Of a stretch of 40,239 nucleotides of DNA, positions 26,058 to 34,869 are shown piece after piece (the stretch's first letter is position 1; every line of letters begins with the position of its first letter). This DNA comes from Euryarchaeota archaeon UBA229. GTDB lineage: Archaea; Thermoplasmatota; Poseidoniia; Poseidoniales; Poseidoniaceae. The DNA lies in assembly GCA_002505355.1 (NCBI GenBank), contig DAUW01000066.1, forward strand, positions 1 to 40,239, given 5' to 3'. The notes under the pieces were generated by a model, which saw only the letters and a list, made by a program, of their open reading frames with translations, searched no databases and was not told the DNA's origin. A program made the position numbers and the translations under genes.

Positions 26058-26519
26058 TTAAACAAACTCAACACTACCGTGGGCCAGAATAAACTCTCTA
26101 CCCAGTTCGTCGAAGGTATCCAGCAACTTGCTGGAGAATCTTATTGTTGTTATCTCCTTATCTGACTCTAAATCAGCCTTGATGCCGTCAAGAGTTCCTG
26201 GGGCTGCTCCGCAAGATAAACAAGCTCCGGTTAGATCAAGGACGAAATCTAAAGTCTGGTTTTCACCGTCATCAACCTGCTCCAAAGATTCGACTTTGAT
26301 TCCCCCGCCGTGTCCATCAAGCGCAGCCCTCACACTACCTAGCCTTGCGAGTAATGCTGGAACCAATTCAGTTGAATCTACTAGATTGAACAACGACTGA
26401 GCTCTGAGTTTGGCATCATATATTGGATCCGTGGTCTCTTCAATGCGCTTCTGTGCCTCTGCATCAAGTGATTCCTTGGCCTCAGCTGCATATCTAGCAA
26501 CCAGGTCTTCATCAGTCAT
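26058..26519 (-). CDS. NifU-like (NfuA-type) Fe-S carrier protein
   Basis: A 153-residue protein. The C-terminal half matches the NifU C-terminal domain: VRAALDGHGGGIKVESL, then FVLDLTGACLSCGAAPGTLDGIKADL, with the cluster ligands Cys100 and Cys103 in the conserved CxxC. In the family two subunits hold a [4Fe-4S] cluster that is passed to target proteins. The N-terminal 50 residues are helical and charged and not typical of NfuA. The gene diverges from the suf operon across 128 nt, so it probably works with it as a carrier. The shared promoter region carries an 18-bp dyad. Confidence 0.85.
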   Translation of the reverse strand: MTDEDLVARYAAEAKESLDAEAQKRIEETTDPIYDAKLRAQSLFNLVDSTELVPALLARLGSVRAALDGHGGGIKVESLEQVDDGENQTLDFVLDLTGACLSCGAAPGTLDGIKADLESDKEITTIRFSSKLLDTFDELGREFILAHGSVEFV

Positions 26520-26558
26520 ATTAGTTGGAATACGCTTTAGTTTTTCATTGTTTGTAGT

Positions 26559-26576
26559 TTTTAGGCCAACCTAAAA
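26559..26576. promoter_or_regulatory. Dyad TTTTAGG-N4-CCTAAAA, candidate iron-type operator
   Basis: A perfect 7-bp inverted repeat in the intergenic region shared by the nifU-like gene and suf operon. The half sites TTAGG/CCTAA resemble those of DtxR/IdeR-family metal-dependent repressors, but the spacing is shorter than the bacterial DtxR consensus. It lies about 20 nt upstream of a TATA-like element for sufC and 40 nt upstream of the nifU-like start, so one bound repressor could affect both. The regulator is not in this window. Confidence 0.55.
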
Positions 26577-26591
26577 CCGTATTACTGCGTC

Positions 26592-26603
26592 CCATTTATT
26601 TAC
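26592..26603 (+). promoter_or_regulatory. Probable TATA box of the suf operon
   Basis: CATTTATTTACA is the most TATA-like element upstream of sufC. A start about 25 nt downstream (near 26624) would leave a short leader containing GGTGAG at 26640-26645, just before ATG 26648. Confidence 0.5.
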
Positions 26604-26647
26604 ACTCATTCATAAAGGTGAATCATGTGGTGGTGGTTGGTGAGATA

Positions 26648-27385
26648 ATGTCAGAACTAGTCCTAGACATCCGAAATCTCCATGTCTCCGTAGAGGGAAA
26701 GGAAATCATCAAGGGTATTGATTTAGCAATCAAGTCCGGTGAAATCCACGCCATAATGGGACGAAATGGTGCCGGTAAATCAACTCTAGCCCACGTTCTA
26801 ATGGGACACCCAGCATTCGAGATTACCCAAGGTGAAATCTATTTCCTCGGCAAAGCAATCGACGAATATGACGTTTTTGAACGCGCTAGAGCTGGTATGT
26901 TCCTATCGTTTCAATACCCACCGTCTATTCCAGGCGTACAAGTCGGAAACTTCCTCAAGAAATCGGTGAACAATGTTAGAGCTGAAAACGTCAAAGCAAG
27001 GGCCTTCCGCAAAGAGCTAAACGCTGCCATGGAAAAACTGGAAATGGACAAAAGTTTCCTTTCAAGGTACGTCAACGATGGATTTAGTGGCGGCGAAAAG
27101 AAGCGTTTGGAGATGCTCCAAATGATGCTTTTAGAGCCCAAGCTTGCGCTACTTGACGAGACTGATTCCGGACTTGACATTGACGCGCTCCGATTGGTTG
27201 CAAGAGGGATAAACGAAACCGCTGAGAATACCGGATTTTTAGTCATCACTCACTATCAAAGACTCCTTGATTTAGTCAAACCAGATTTCGTACACGCAAT
27301 GATTGACGGTAAGTTTGTGAAGAGTGGCGGACCAGAATTAGCCCTCAAACTAGAAGACAAAGGATATGATTGGCTGGAGGCTTGA
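26648..27385 (+). CDS. sufC: SufC, ATPase of the SufBCD Fe-S scaffold
   Basis: SufC is the ABC-type ATPase that drives conformational change in the SufBC2D scaffold during Fe-S cluster assembly. The 245-residue protein has Walker [17 protein letters not shown], the Suf-specific [14 protein letters not shown]-loop region, signature [13 protein letters not shown], Walker [19 protein letters not shown] (DETDSGLD is diagnostic of SufC) and the switch His in [10 protein letters not shown] chose ATG 26648 ([13 protein letters not shown]) over ATG 26618 because it fits the family start and has GGTGAG upstream. It is the first gene of the operon; sufB starts 2 nt after its stop. Confidence 0.97.
   Translation: MSELVLDIRNLHVSVEGKEIIKGIDLAIKSGEIHAIMGRNGAGKSTLAHVLMGHPAFEITQGEIYFLGKAIDEYDVFERARAGMFLSFQYPPSIPGVQVGNFLKKSVNNVRAENVKARAFRKELNAAMEKLEMDKSFLSRYVNDGFSGGEKKRLEMLQMMLLEPKLALLDETDSGLDIDALRLVARGINETAENTGFLVITHYQRLLDLVKPDFVHAMIDGKFVKSGGPELALKLEDKGYDWLEA
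27376..27380 (+). promoter_or_regulatory. Strong ribosome binding site of sufB
   Basis: GGAGG lies 7 nt upstream of ATG 27388, inside the end of sufC. It decides the sufB start against the longer frame opening with TTG 27370. The site shows that internal operon genes here use Shine-Dalgarno initiation. Confidence 0.8.
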
Positions 27386-27387
27386 AA

Positions 27388-28794
27388 ATGAGTGAAGAAG
27401 CAATTAACGCAGTAGGAGATTATCAATATGGGTTTCACGACCCAGAAAATGCAACCATTCGTTTCGACAAAGGACTGTCTGAACAAGTTGTTAGGGACAT
27501 TTCAGAACTGAAGGGCGAACCAAAATGGATGACCGATATCAGAGTCAAAGCTTACCACCATTTCATGGAGCGACCAATGCCTGATTGGGGAAATTGTAAC
27601 ATGTTAGAGTCGATAAAATTTGACGACGTTACGTACTTCCTCCGGTCATCGGAACAAACCGAAAAGAATTGGGATGACGTCCCTGATGACATCAAAAATA
27701 CCTTCGATAGACTAGGTATTCCAGAGGCGGAGCAAAAATGGCTTGGCGGCGTTACTGCTCAGTATGAATCTGAAGCAGTCTACCACTCTATACGAGAAGA
27801 CCTAGAAGAACAGGGAGTTATCTTCCTCGACATGGATTCAGGTCTAAAGGAACATCCTGAGATTGTCAAGAAATTCTTCGGCACCGTCATCCCCTATGCT
27901 GACAACAAGTTTTCCGCCCTCAACACCGCAGTATGGAGCGGTGGGTCATTCATCTATGTCCCAAAAGGAGTTCATGTAGAGATGCCTGTTCAAGCATACT
28001 TCAGAATTAATGCTAAAAACATGGGCCAATTCGAACGAACTCTAATTATTGCCGACGAGGGTAGTAGTATTCACTATGTCGAGGGATGCACTGCGCCAAC
28101 TTACTCAACTGACTCATTACACTCTGCAGTTGTGGAACTAATTGCTATGGATGGTGCTAAGATTCGTTATTCAACAGTTCAGAACTGGTCTGCTAACGTC
28201 TACAACCTTGTTACCAAGCGAGGTATTGCTCACAAAAATGCAGTTGTTGAATGGGTCGATGGCAACATCGGCTCCAAACTAACCATGAAGTACCCAGCGG
28301 TAATTTTGAAAGGCGAAGGATCGCACGCAGAAATAATCTCTGTCGCCTACGCTGGCGAGGGACAACACCAAGACGCCGGCGCTAAAGTTCACCATTTAGC
28401 CCCCAATACTACCTCAAACATCCTTTCAAAATCGATTTCCAAGAATGGAGGTCGTTCTTCCTATCGGGGTTTACTAAAAGTCAACCCAAAGGCACATGGT
28501 TGCCGTTCAAAAGTAGTTTGTGATGCTTTAATGCTAGACGCTGACTCAAGGTCTGACACCTACCCCACAATGGAAGTAGGAAATTCTAGCGCAGACTTAG
28601 AGCATGAAGCTAGCGTATCGAAGATATCTGGTGACCAATTATTCTACCTCATGAGTCGAGGTTTTAGTGAAGAAGAGGCTATGGGACTCATCGTAAATGG
28701 GTTCTTTGAACCATTTACTAGAGAGCTACCAATGGAATATGCTGTCGAACTAAACAAACTCCTCGAACTTGAGATGGAAGGTGCAATTGGATGA
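27388..28794 (+). CDS. sufB: SufB, Fe-S cluster scaffold protein
   Basis: SufB is the main subunit on which the nascent cluster forms. The 468-residue product matches the family: [16 protein letters not shown] near the N-terminus, [35 protein letters not shown] with the conserved Cys, SVVQNW-like [45 protein letters not shown] and the C-terminal [22 protein letters not shown]. Length is typical. No inactivating change seen. The ATG of sufD overlaps its stop (ATGA), so translation is probably coupled. Confidence 0.97.
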   Translation: MSEEAINAVGDYQYGFHDPENATIRFDKGLSEQVVRDISELKGEPKWMTDIRVKAYHHFMERPMPDWGNCNMLESIKFDDVTYFLRSSEQTEKNWDDVPDDIKNTFDRLGIPEAEQKWLGGVTAQYESEAVYHSIREDLEEQGVIFLDMDSGLKEHPEIVKKFFGTVIPYADNKFSALNTAVWSGGSFIYVPKGVHVEMPVQAYFRINAKNMGQFERTLIIADEGSSIHYVEGCTAPTYSTDSLHSAVVELIAMDGAKIRYSTVQNWSANVYNLVTKRGIAHKNAVVEWVDGNIGSKLTMKYPAVILKGEGSHAEIISVAYAGEGQHQDAGAKVHHLAPNTTSNILSKSISKNGGRSSYRGLLKVNPKAHGCRSKVVCDALMLDADSRSDTYPTMEVGNSSADLEHEASVSKISGDQLFYLMSRGFSEEEAMGLIVNGFFEPFTRELPMEYAVELNKLLELEMEGAIG

Positions 28795-29819
28795 GTTACC
28801 TAAACCTACCAGTGCCAAATAAGTCTGAACACTTGTGGCGCTACACATCTTGGAAGAGGGTCCACCCAACCAAAATCGACGTGGTTCCGAAAATAACCCC
28901 CGCCACAGTAATGGTGAATGGACAAATAACTGATTCCGATACTGTAAATCATAACCCACTAATTGAGGAAATTTCTCGAACCTTTCTCGCAGAATCAAAC
29001 GATACTTGCCACAACATAACCGTTGATGAGCAAAACAGCCAGTTAACCATCGACGTTAATGGACATGATGCGATGAACTCCTGCAACTTCCACATCCTAG
29101 CCAAATCATCAGGTAACATAACGCTACATATTTCGGGAGATGTGGAATGGTTTGGTATTTCTATCTCGGGTCACCTAGCCAAAAATGTCAATCTATCATT
29201 TGCAATTATCAACGACCTTAATGAATCGGCTACGATGCTAAGGGTTGAAGACTGGAATATTGCGAGGGACTCTACTCTTGAATATGGTGAACTATCAATC
29301 GGTGGGAATCGCCTCAAAAGTGACATTAGAACCTATCTCCGCGGGGAAAATTCTTCCTTAACTCAAAATATTGCAGTTTACTGCAGCACCACTAGAGTCG
29401 ATGACCACCACATCGAAATTCACCACCTTAGCGGCCGCAGCAATTCCTCATTATCGGTTAAGTCTGCTTGTTCTGATAAGGGACACGCAATTGGTACCGG
29501 ATTATTAGCGATCGACGAGGACTGTGACCAGACTGATGCAGGTCAAGTTTTCAAGAACCTGTTATTATCCGATCAAGCCAAAGCAGAATCAATCCCGGAA
29601 CTAGAGGTGCTATCAGATGATGTCAGTGCAGCCCACGGGGCTGCAAGTTCATCTGTCGACGAAGAGCAAATACACTACCTGATGACTCGAGGTTTTACAC
29701 CAGAAGATGCCAAAGCGGAAATCGTTGAAGGTTTCCTAATCAGCAGTTTTGCGAAGATAAATAATGATACAACTAGACAGTTCCTGCTTGACGCGCTGTC
29801 AACCCAAAGCCATGATTGA
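28791..29819 (+). CDS. sufD: SufD, scaffold partner of SufB
   Basis: A 342-residue SufD, paralogous to SufB and needed for iron entry into the SufBC2D complex. The N-terminus ([17 protein letters not shown]) is the usual PTxKxExWRYT-like start, the middle is a beta-helix, and the end repeats the family signature: [98 protein letters not shown] (read in pieces). Conserved His in the AAHGA segment (usual CsHGAT) is retained although the Cys is Ala here. It is shorter than E. coli SufD (423), as in many archaeal/compact versions. The sufS start lies inside its last codons. Confidence 0.93.
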   Translation: MSYLNLPVPNKSEHLWRYTSWKRVHPTKIDVVPKITPATVMVNGQITDSDTVNHNPLIEEISRTFLAESNDTCHNITVDEQNSQLTIDVNGHDAMNSCNFHILAKSSGNITLHISGDVEWFGISISGHLAKNVNLSFAIINDLNESATMLRVEDWNIARDSTLEYGELSIGGNRLKSDIRTYLRGENSSLTQNIAVYCSTTRVDDHHIEIHHLSGRSNSSLSVKSACSDKGHAIGTGLLAIDEDCDQTDAGQVFKNLLLSDQAKAESIPELEVLSDDVSAAHGAASSSVDEEQIHYLMTRGFTPEDAKAEIVEGFLISSFAKINNDTTRQFLLDALSTQSHD

Positions 29820-31017
29820 GGTGAAGATTTTGCGCGAAGATTTTCCAATTTTGCAGCGAGAAATCAATGGCTATCCGCTCGTCTACCTTGACAATGCTGC
29901 AACCACCCAAAAACCAAACTCAGTAATTGATGCGATGAATGATTATTACTCAAACTCCAACGCCAATGTTCACCGAGCAGTCCACACTCTTGCCGGTGAA
30001 GCAACCGAAGGGTATGAATCCTGTCGGCGGGCGTTAAAATCCCGCTTCAATGCCAACAAAGCCATCATAACTAGTGGCACAACCGAAGCGATAAATTTGG
30101 TTGCCCATGCTTGGGGGAGGGCCAATTTGTCTGATGGTGATGCGATTATTTTGACTGAAATGGAACACCATTCCGATATTGTCCCATGGCAAATGTTAGC
30201 CCAAGAGATGAACATTGAGCTTAGGTACGTGCCGGTGCAAAAAGACCTTACCCTTGACATGGAACTCTTTGAGGCCGCTATTAAGGGGGCAAAGTTGGTC
30301 TGTGTAGTCCACATCTCAAATGTACTGGGAGTATGTAACCCGGTAGAGAAAATCGTTGAAATTGCTAAACAAAACGGAGCTAGAGTTCTCCTTGATGCTG
30401 CTCAAAGCGCACCACATCAGGAAATTAACTTCGAACAGATAGGCGCTGATTTCATGGCCTTCTCAGCGCACAAAATGTGCGGTCCGACCGGAATTGGCGC
30501 ACTGCTGGTCAACGATGAATCATTTGATGAAATGCAGCCATTCATGGGCGGTGGCGACATGATTGAAACCGTGTCAATTCACGGCTCGACCTATCAAAAA
30601 AACGAGCAGAAATTTGAAGCGGGCACTCCAAGAATCGCCGAAGCAATTGGCTGGACAGAGGCGATAAAGTGGCTAAACTCCGTCGACATAAAAATCGAAC
30701 ACAAAAGAATTCTCGAATCTGCTAGGTGGCTATCTGGTGAACTACGCAGAATGGGTATGACGGTGTATGGTCGTCATGATGATAATGATGCAGCTGTTGT
30801 GTCCTTCCTTCACCCAACGATGAACAGCGAGGACTTAGCACATTTGCTTGATGCTAGAGGTTTTGCAGTTAGAACCGGACATCATTGCGCTCAACCACTG
30901 CTCGACCGTCTGGAAATATCGGGTACTGTTCGGGTTTCACTATACTTCTACAATACTCATGATGAGGTGGTATCTTTTGTCAACTATCTAGAGGAAATTT
31001 TGGAGCGATTTGCATGA
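29812..31017 (+). CDS. sufS: SufS, group II cysteine desulfurase
   Basis: PLP-dependent cysteine desulfurase that mobilises sulfur from cysteine and hands persulfide to SufE. The 401-residue protein has VYLDNAATTQKP, VHRAVHTLAGEAT, MEHHSDIVPWQ, LLDAAQSAPHQ, the PLP lysine in FSAHKMCGPTG (Lys221) and the catalytic Cys359 in RTGHHCAQPLL. RTGHHCAQP with a short loop marks the group II (SufS/CsdA) form that needs a SufE partner, which is encoded next. ATG 29812 gives the family N-terminus and overlaps the sufD end by 8 nt; the longer frame adds 16 unrelated residues. Confidence 0.96.
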   Translation: MIEVKILREDFPILQREINGYPLVYLDNAATTQKPNSVIDAMNDYYSNSNANVHRAVHTLAGEATEGYESCRRALKSRFNANKAIITSGTTEAINLVAHAWGRANLSDGDAIILTEMEHHSDIVPWQMLAQEMNIELRYVPVQKDLTLDMELFEAAIKGAKLVCVVHISNVLGVCNPVEKIVEIAKQNGARVLLDAAQSAPHQEINFEQIGADFMAFSAHKMCGPTGIGALLVNDESFDEMQPFMGGGDMIETVSIHGSTYQKNEQKFEAGTPRIAEAIGWTEAIKWLNSVDIKIEHKRILESARWLSGELRRMGMTVYGRHDDNDAAVVSFLHPTMNSEDLAHLLDARGFAVRTGHHCAQPLLDRLEISGTVRVSLYFYNTHDEVVSFVNYLEEILERFA

Positions 31018-31427
31018 ATTACTCAGCTGAATTGCTTGAACTGATCGAAGAATTCCAAGACATTGATGACAAAATGGAAAGACTTGAAATGGTTTTTGAT
31101 CTAGCCGATGAAGTTAACTTACTACCTGTTGAGCAATGGTGCGATACTACACGAGTCCAGGGTTGTCAATCTGAAGCGCATGTAAAGGTCGAGGTGTTGG
31201 ACTCTGAAGTTAACTTCTATGCCGGTGCTGATTCCAAATTAGTTCAAGGACTAATGGGCATTTTGACAATGGCGATACACGGTGCAAAGGCCGATTTAGT
31301 GCTAAGTCTAACTCCAGAGTTTGCAACCGAAATGGGAATACTTAATTCACTATCACCGAGTCGTTCAAATGGCTTTCGAAATATGTTTGACAAGGTGATG
31401 ACTGAAGTAAAACAACAGGTTGATTGA
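31014..31427 (+). CDS. sufE: SufE, sulfur acceptor for SufS
   Basis: SufE accepts persulfide sulfur on a conserved cysteine from SufS and passes it to SufB. The 137-residue protein has the active-site motif VQGCQSEAHV, with Cys51 at the same position as in E. coli SufE, and the family start LLELIEEFQDIDDKMERLEMVFDLAD. Its ATG overlaps the sufS stop (ATGA). SufE is a bacterial-type factor missing from many archaea, so its presence together with SufS points to acquisition of the whole cassette. Confidence 0.95.
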   Translation: MNYSAELLELIEEFQDIDDKMERLEMVFDLADEVNLLPVEQWCDTTRVQGCQSEAHVKVEVLDSEVNFYAGADSKLVQGLMGILTMAIHGAKADLVLSLTPEFATEMGILNSLSPSRSNGFRNMFDKVMTEVKQQVD

Positions 31428-31431
31428 TATA

Positions 31432-31749
31432 ATGACGAGTAAGGATTTGGTAATGGACCAACTCGACGAAGTTGAAGACCCGGAATTAGACATTTCAATT
31501 GTCGAATTAGGTTTGGTTTACGACGTGCGCATTGAAGATCGTGATGACGGCAAACATGCTGAAATTGATATGACTTTGACCAGCCCAGGATGTCCTGCTG
31601 CGGCTGAGATAATGGCCGCTACCCATCGAGCAGCGCTCAACACAACAGGTATTGATTCAGTCCATGTCAACCTAGTTTGGTCGCCACGTTGGGACCCGAA
31701 AATTCACGCCTCAGAAGATGCTAGAATGGACATGGGAATTTGGGATTAA
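31432..31749 (+). CDS. sufT: SufT-like MIP18/DUF59 Fe-S maturation factor
   Basis: A 105-residue protein of the MIP18/DUF59 family. Visible motifs are VEDPELDISIVELGLVYDV, MTLTSPGCPAAAEIMA with the conserved Cys, and VNLVWSPRWDPK. In bacteria SufT helps mature Fe-S proteins under heavy demand, and it is often the last suf gene, as here. The start at ATG 31432 is 4 nt after the sufE stop; the TTG at 31420 would overlap it. Its end overlaps the stop of the DRG gene by 4 nt. The symbol is by context and family; PaaD-like is the alternative name. Confidence 0.88.
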   Translation: MTSKDLVMDQLDEVEDPELDISIVELGLVYDVRIEDRDDGKHAEIDMTLTSPGCPAAAEIMAATHRAALNTTGIDSVHVNLVWSPRWDPKIHASEDARMDMGIWD

Positions 31750-32861
31750 CGCTTCACTACAATAGTCAGTAAATCCCCATCCCGCAGACGATGATCTAAC
31801 CCTACACGCTGCCAATCAAACTTGGCACTAGGACCTTTTATACGAGCAAAACGAAACTTCCTAACAAAATCACGGTGTAATTTATTACAGATATTCTCAA
31901 CTGTTGAATCATCCTTGACAATTAACGGTTCTTCGAGATCTGCTTCTTGGCCTTGTGGTTTGAGAAACACGCGCATAAAACCCAGATTATCATAGATAAA
32001 ATCCTTGAGCTCCTCCAGGCCAATATCCTTGAAAGCAGATATTCGCATGATGGGCCAATCGCTAGGTAACGCTTCTGTTGACCGAATCAGTTCCTCTTCG
32101 GTAGCAATGTCGATTTTATTTATTGCTATTACTGCTTTCTCATAAACTCGATTACCTGCCAAACAGTCAACAATTTGCTCTGCCGTTGCATTCTCACGCA
32201 GCGTCACAACAGCTGATGTGTAGCCAAATGACCTAATGATCTCACCCACATCTGCATCTGTTAGGTGTGTTTGTTCCACTGTTGTTCTGACATCAATACC
32301 GCCCTTATCGACGCGCTTGATGAATACTGGTGGTTTAGTTTCATTCAGCCGTAACCCTGCGTTATGTAGCTCCTTGTGAAGGACGTTGAAGTGGCCATCT
32401 TGAAACGGATCGACAATAAATAATGTCATATCAGCACTGCGAATTACATTAAGGATTTCTCTACCTCTACCCTTACCCTCGGAGGCACCTTTTATCAAAC
32501 CGGGTAAGTCAAGAATCTGAATTTTCGCCCCCCGATGTTCCATAACTCCTGGAATACATGTTAAAGTGGTAAAAGCATAGCCACCGGCTTCGGAATGGGC
32601 ATCGGTTACCTTTGAAATCAATGTTGATTTGCCGACGGATGGAAAACCAACTAATGCAACCGTGGCGTCTCCGGACTTTTTGACCTCAAAACCCTTTCCG
32701 CCACCGCTAGCCTTTGAGTGAGCCATGGCTTTTTCTTCTTTCAATTTGAGTTGAGCAATTTTGGCTTTTAGTTTGCCAATGTGAGCATTTGTTGCTTTAT
32801 TTTTTTGAGTCTTATCAATCTCAGCGCGAATCAATTCGATTTGCTCCTTGATTGTAGCCAT
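31746..32861 (-). CDS. DRG/Rbg-family GTPase with TGS domain
   Basis: A 371-residue archaeal developmentally regulated GTP-binding protein homologue. It has an N-terminal helical segment (1-45, rich in Lys/Glu) and G1 GFPSVGKST (72-80). G2/G3 are in YAFTTLTCIPGVM and DLPGLIKGASEGKGRG, and G4 is NKID. The C-terminal TGS domain (about 300-371) ends in LRDGDLLTIVVKR. Such proteins associate with ribosomes and are thought to help stalled translation; a partner is not encoded nearby. The S5D2L-like insertion typical for DRG is present between G3 and G4 (FQDGHFNVLHKELHNAGLRL). No obvious TATA at leaderless distance. Confidence 0.92.
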   Translation of the reverse strand: MATIKEQIELIRAEIDKTQKNKATNAHIGKLKAKIAQLKLKEEKAMAHSKASGGGKGFEVKKSGDATVALVGFPSVGKSTLISKVTDAHSEAGGYAFTTLTCIPGVMEHRGAKIQILDLPGLIKGASEGKGRGREILNVIRSADMTLFIVDPFQDGHFNVLHKELHNAGLRLNETKPPVFIKRVDKGGIDVRTTVEQTHLTDADVGEIIRSFGYTSAVVTLRENATAEQIVDCLAGNRVYEKAVIAINKIDIATEEELIRSTEALPSDWPIMRISAFKDIGLEELKDFIYDNLGFMRVFLKPQGQEADLEEPLIVKDDSTVENICNKLHRDFVRKFRFARIKGPSAKFDWQRVGLDHRLRDGDLLTIVVKR

Positions 32862-32978
32862 GTCGACCCCTAACCTTACGGGGCAGCCTCATGGTCTTGA
32901 AATGTATTGTTTCTTAGCCTCAAGTAAGGCAAAATGTTGTGTTATTATTAGACTACGAGGTTACTTTCATCTATGTCA

Positions 32979-32997
32979 GATTTGTTTGCAACAAATC
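32979..32997. promoter_or_regulatory. 8-bp dyad GATTTGTT-N3-AACAAATC
   Basis: A perfect 19-bp inverted repeat in the region between the divergent DRG gene and the unknown gene starting at 33041. It could be an operator or, if transcribed, a hairpin in the leader. GGAGG at 33023-33027 follows 25 nt later, so a leader of 40 or more nt is possible. Confidence 0.5.
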
Positions 32998-33040
32998 ATT
33001 ATCCGATGACATCAAAACATACGGAGGTTTGGTTATCTTC

Positions 33041-33718
33041 ATGGGGATTGAAACAGTATTGCTGATCGTCAATAAAAAATCCCTAGATGAGTTACTCAAT
33101 ACCTCATGGAATAAGGTCTATGATTTGATGGAACAAGCTAAATTGAGGCATTTGCGGCCAACTAAACTTGCCCGGCTTGAGAGAACTTTTGACATCGATT
33201 GTGAAGCAGAGATATTGGACTGGATGGAAACAATCGGTTCGATGACTGGGTCAGTGAAAGATGTATTACTTGCCATAGAAAACGGTGAGGAAGGCCTATT
33301 ACAATTCATGCAATTTTCCAGCCCCGGTGCTTGGCAGTGCTGGGAAGCACGATCTTACTTATATCTCGATGTTGGCTTACAAAGGAAAATTGCTGATCGC
33401 AACGACTTATACTCCATGACTACATGGAATGAGCTAATAACGAATCTCGCTAACCTGCCTGAGGATGAGTTTGCAGATAAGGTGTGCATGGACTGGATGG
33501 CGCGTAGAAAAGAACTTGGGGAAACTCTGGATGAGAAGGAGGACCCAAAAATAATTCCTACATATGAAGCCCATGCAAGAAATTCAAAGTTACTAGTTCA
33601 TGCGATCTCAGAGTGGCAAAATAACGAAGACAACATAGGTATCGTCGGTAGAGAACATCTCGAAGCAGCTCAGTGGGGTCATGGAGATATGAATTTAAGT
33701 TACTATTTGCGTAGATGA
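33041..33718 (+). CDS. Helical cytosolic protein, function unknown
   Basis: A 225-residue protein I do not recognise. It has no membrane segment or Cys motif and is predicted to be largely helical and acidic, rich in Trp and Leu: ELLNTSWNKVYDLMEQ, KLARLERTFDIDCEAEILDWMETIG, SSPGAWQCWEARSYLYLDVGLQRK, MDWMARRKELGE. The start is ATG 33041, preceded by GGAGG at 33023-33027; the longer reading frame from 32939 would run through the 19-bp dyad and adds hydrophobic sequence that does not fit. The next gene, grpE, begins 39 nt downstream, so the two may be one transcript and it might relate to protein quality control; that is inference. Confidence 0.65.
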   Translation: MGIETVLLIVNKKSLDELLNTSWNKVYDLMEQAKLRHLRPTKLARLERTFDIDCEAEILDWMETIGSMTGSVKDVLLAIENGEEGLLQFMQFSSPGAWQCWEARSYLYLDVGLQRKIADRNDLYSMTTWNELITNLANLPEDEFADKVCMDWMARRKELGETLDEKEDPKIIPTYEAHARNSKLLVHAISEWQNNEDNIGIVGREHLEAAQWGHGDMNLSYYLRR

Positions 33719-33757
33719 ATACGACGGTTTCAAAAATAAGCGTCATTAGCGAACATC

Positions 33758-34315
33758 ATGTCTGACTCGGACGAAGAGGTCACAACTGATTCCAATGATG
33801 ACGAAGTCCCCGTCATTGATGATGATGCCGAAACCATGGAGGTTGGCGTTGTTGAGGAGCAAGACCCTTTACCAGCAGCATTAAGTCGAGCAGAAACTGC
33901 AGAAAAAGAAATCGCGTATAAGGAAGCAGAGATCCAGAACTTAAGGAAACGATTCCTCGCAGAGAAATCAGAATTAATACAGTACGGTAGCATGGGACTA
34001 GCTCGCAAGATGCTGTCGGTTCTTGCTGATGTAGACCGGGCGATGAACAACATCTCTGATGATGATCAATCACCGCTGGCGCAGGGATTGCGCATGTTGC
34101 GCAACAAAATGTGGCATGAGTTATCGGGAGATGGAGTAACGGCAATTGAGGCAAAAGGCAATAAATTTGACCCTGCTAAAATGGAAGCAATAACGACCAT
34201 ACCAGCAAGTGACAATTATCCAAGTGGAACTGTTGTTGATGAACTTGAAGCGGGTTATATGTACAAACAAAAGGTTTTGATCGCTTCTAGGGTTGTTGTG
34301 GCTTCCGAAGATTAG
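33758..34315 (+). CDS. grpE: GrpE, nucleotide exchange factor of DnaK
   Basis: Releases ADP from DnaK (Hsp70), allowing its substrate to leave. The 185-residue protein has an acidic disordered N-terminus (1-40), then a long coiled-coil (AEKEIAYKEAEIQNLRKRF, LIQYGSMGLARKMLSVLADVDRAM), then LRMLRNKMWHELSGDGVTAIEAKGNKFDPAKMEAI, and ends with the beta domain DELEAGYMYKQKVLIASRVVVA. All are GrpE hallmarks. dnaK and dnaJ are not in the window. GrpE/DnaK occur in mesophilic archaea and are usually regarded as bacterial acquisitions. Its 3' end overlaps nadM by 4 nt. Confidence 0.92.
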   Translation: MSDSDEEVTTDSNDDEVPVIDDDAETMEVGVVEEQDPLPAALSRAETAEKEIAYKEAEIQNLRKRFLAEKSELIQYGSMGLARKMLSVLADVDRAMNNISDDDQSPLAQGLRMLRNKMWHELSGDGVTAIEAKGNKFDPAKMEAITTIPASDNYPSGTVVDELEAGYMYKQKVLIASRVVVASED

Positions 34316-34860
34316 CCAACGTTGACGCCAGATACCATGGTTGAAAGACGAAATATAGCATCGTTATTGATTAGCCATTCGACAATTGGTGATGGTATTG
34401 TGGCCGACATAACCGATCTTACTGCATCATCCTCGTAGACCGTTGATAACATCAGTAACGTCTGTCTTACCCGCCAACCCTCGAAGTCATCCCGATTAGA
34501 TAATTCGACAAATTCGACTGGGAAATTAGACGATTGATACAATTCCTTGGTTGTATTATCAGAGGTGACAAGTGTTCCCGCACCGTGGAATTTACTTGCG
34601 TGATTAACCCAATTTGGTGGATCGTTTAGGTCATCTATACCAACTATCTGAGCGACTTTATCATTAGCTAATAACCATGACTCTATCATTGATTTGCGTT
34701 CCTCAAACGTCCACGGATTGGTTGATTCCCAGCCTTTCTGCGCTGAACCGATTGCAATAGTTATCGCCTCACCATTTGCTAAACTAAACGCATGATTAAG
34801 CAAGTATTCATGACCCTTGTGAAGCGGTTGAAATCGTCCAAGCACGATGTAATTAATCAT
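34312..34860 (-). CDS. nadM: Archaeal nicotinamide-nucleotide adenylyltransferase
   Basis: Catalyses NMN + ATP to NAD+ + PPi, the final step of NAD synthesis. The 182-residue protein belongs to the nucleotidyltransferase alpha/beta phosphodiesterase group: YIVLGRFQPLHKGHEYL (residues 4-20; GRFQPxHxGH is the archaeal signature with the ATP-binding His), and IAIGSAQKGWESTNPWTFEERKSMIESWL, with the conserved GSAQ. The C-terminal ISSTxxR motif is replaced by EGWRVRQTLL, as in the archaeal type. Start ATG 34860; it follows the aminotransferase by 9 nt on the same strand. Confidence 0.92.
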   Translation of the reverse strand: MINYIVLGRFQPLHKGHEYLLNHAFSLANGEAITIAIGSAQKGWESTNPWTFEERKSMIESWLLANDKVAQIVGIDDLNDPPNWVNHASKFHGAGTLVTSDNTTKELYQSSNFPVEFVELSNRDDFEGWRVRQTLLMLSTVYEDDAVRSVMSATIPSPIVEWLINNDAIFRLSTMVSGVNVG

Positions 34861-34869
34861 CCCTGCACC

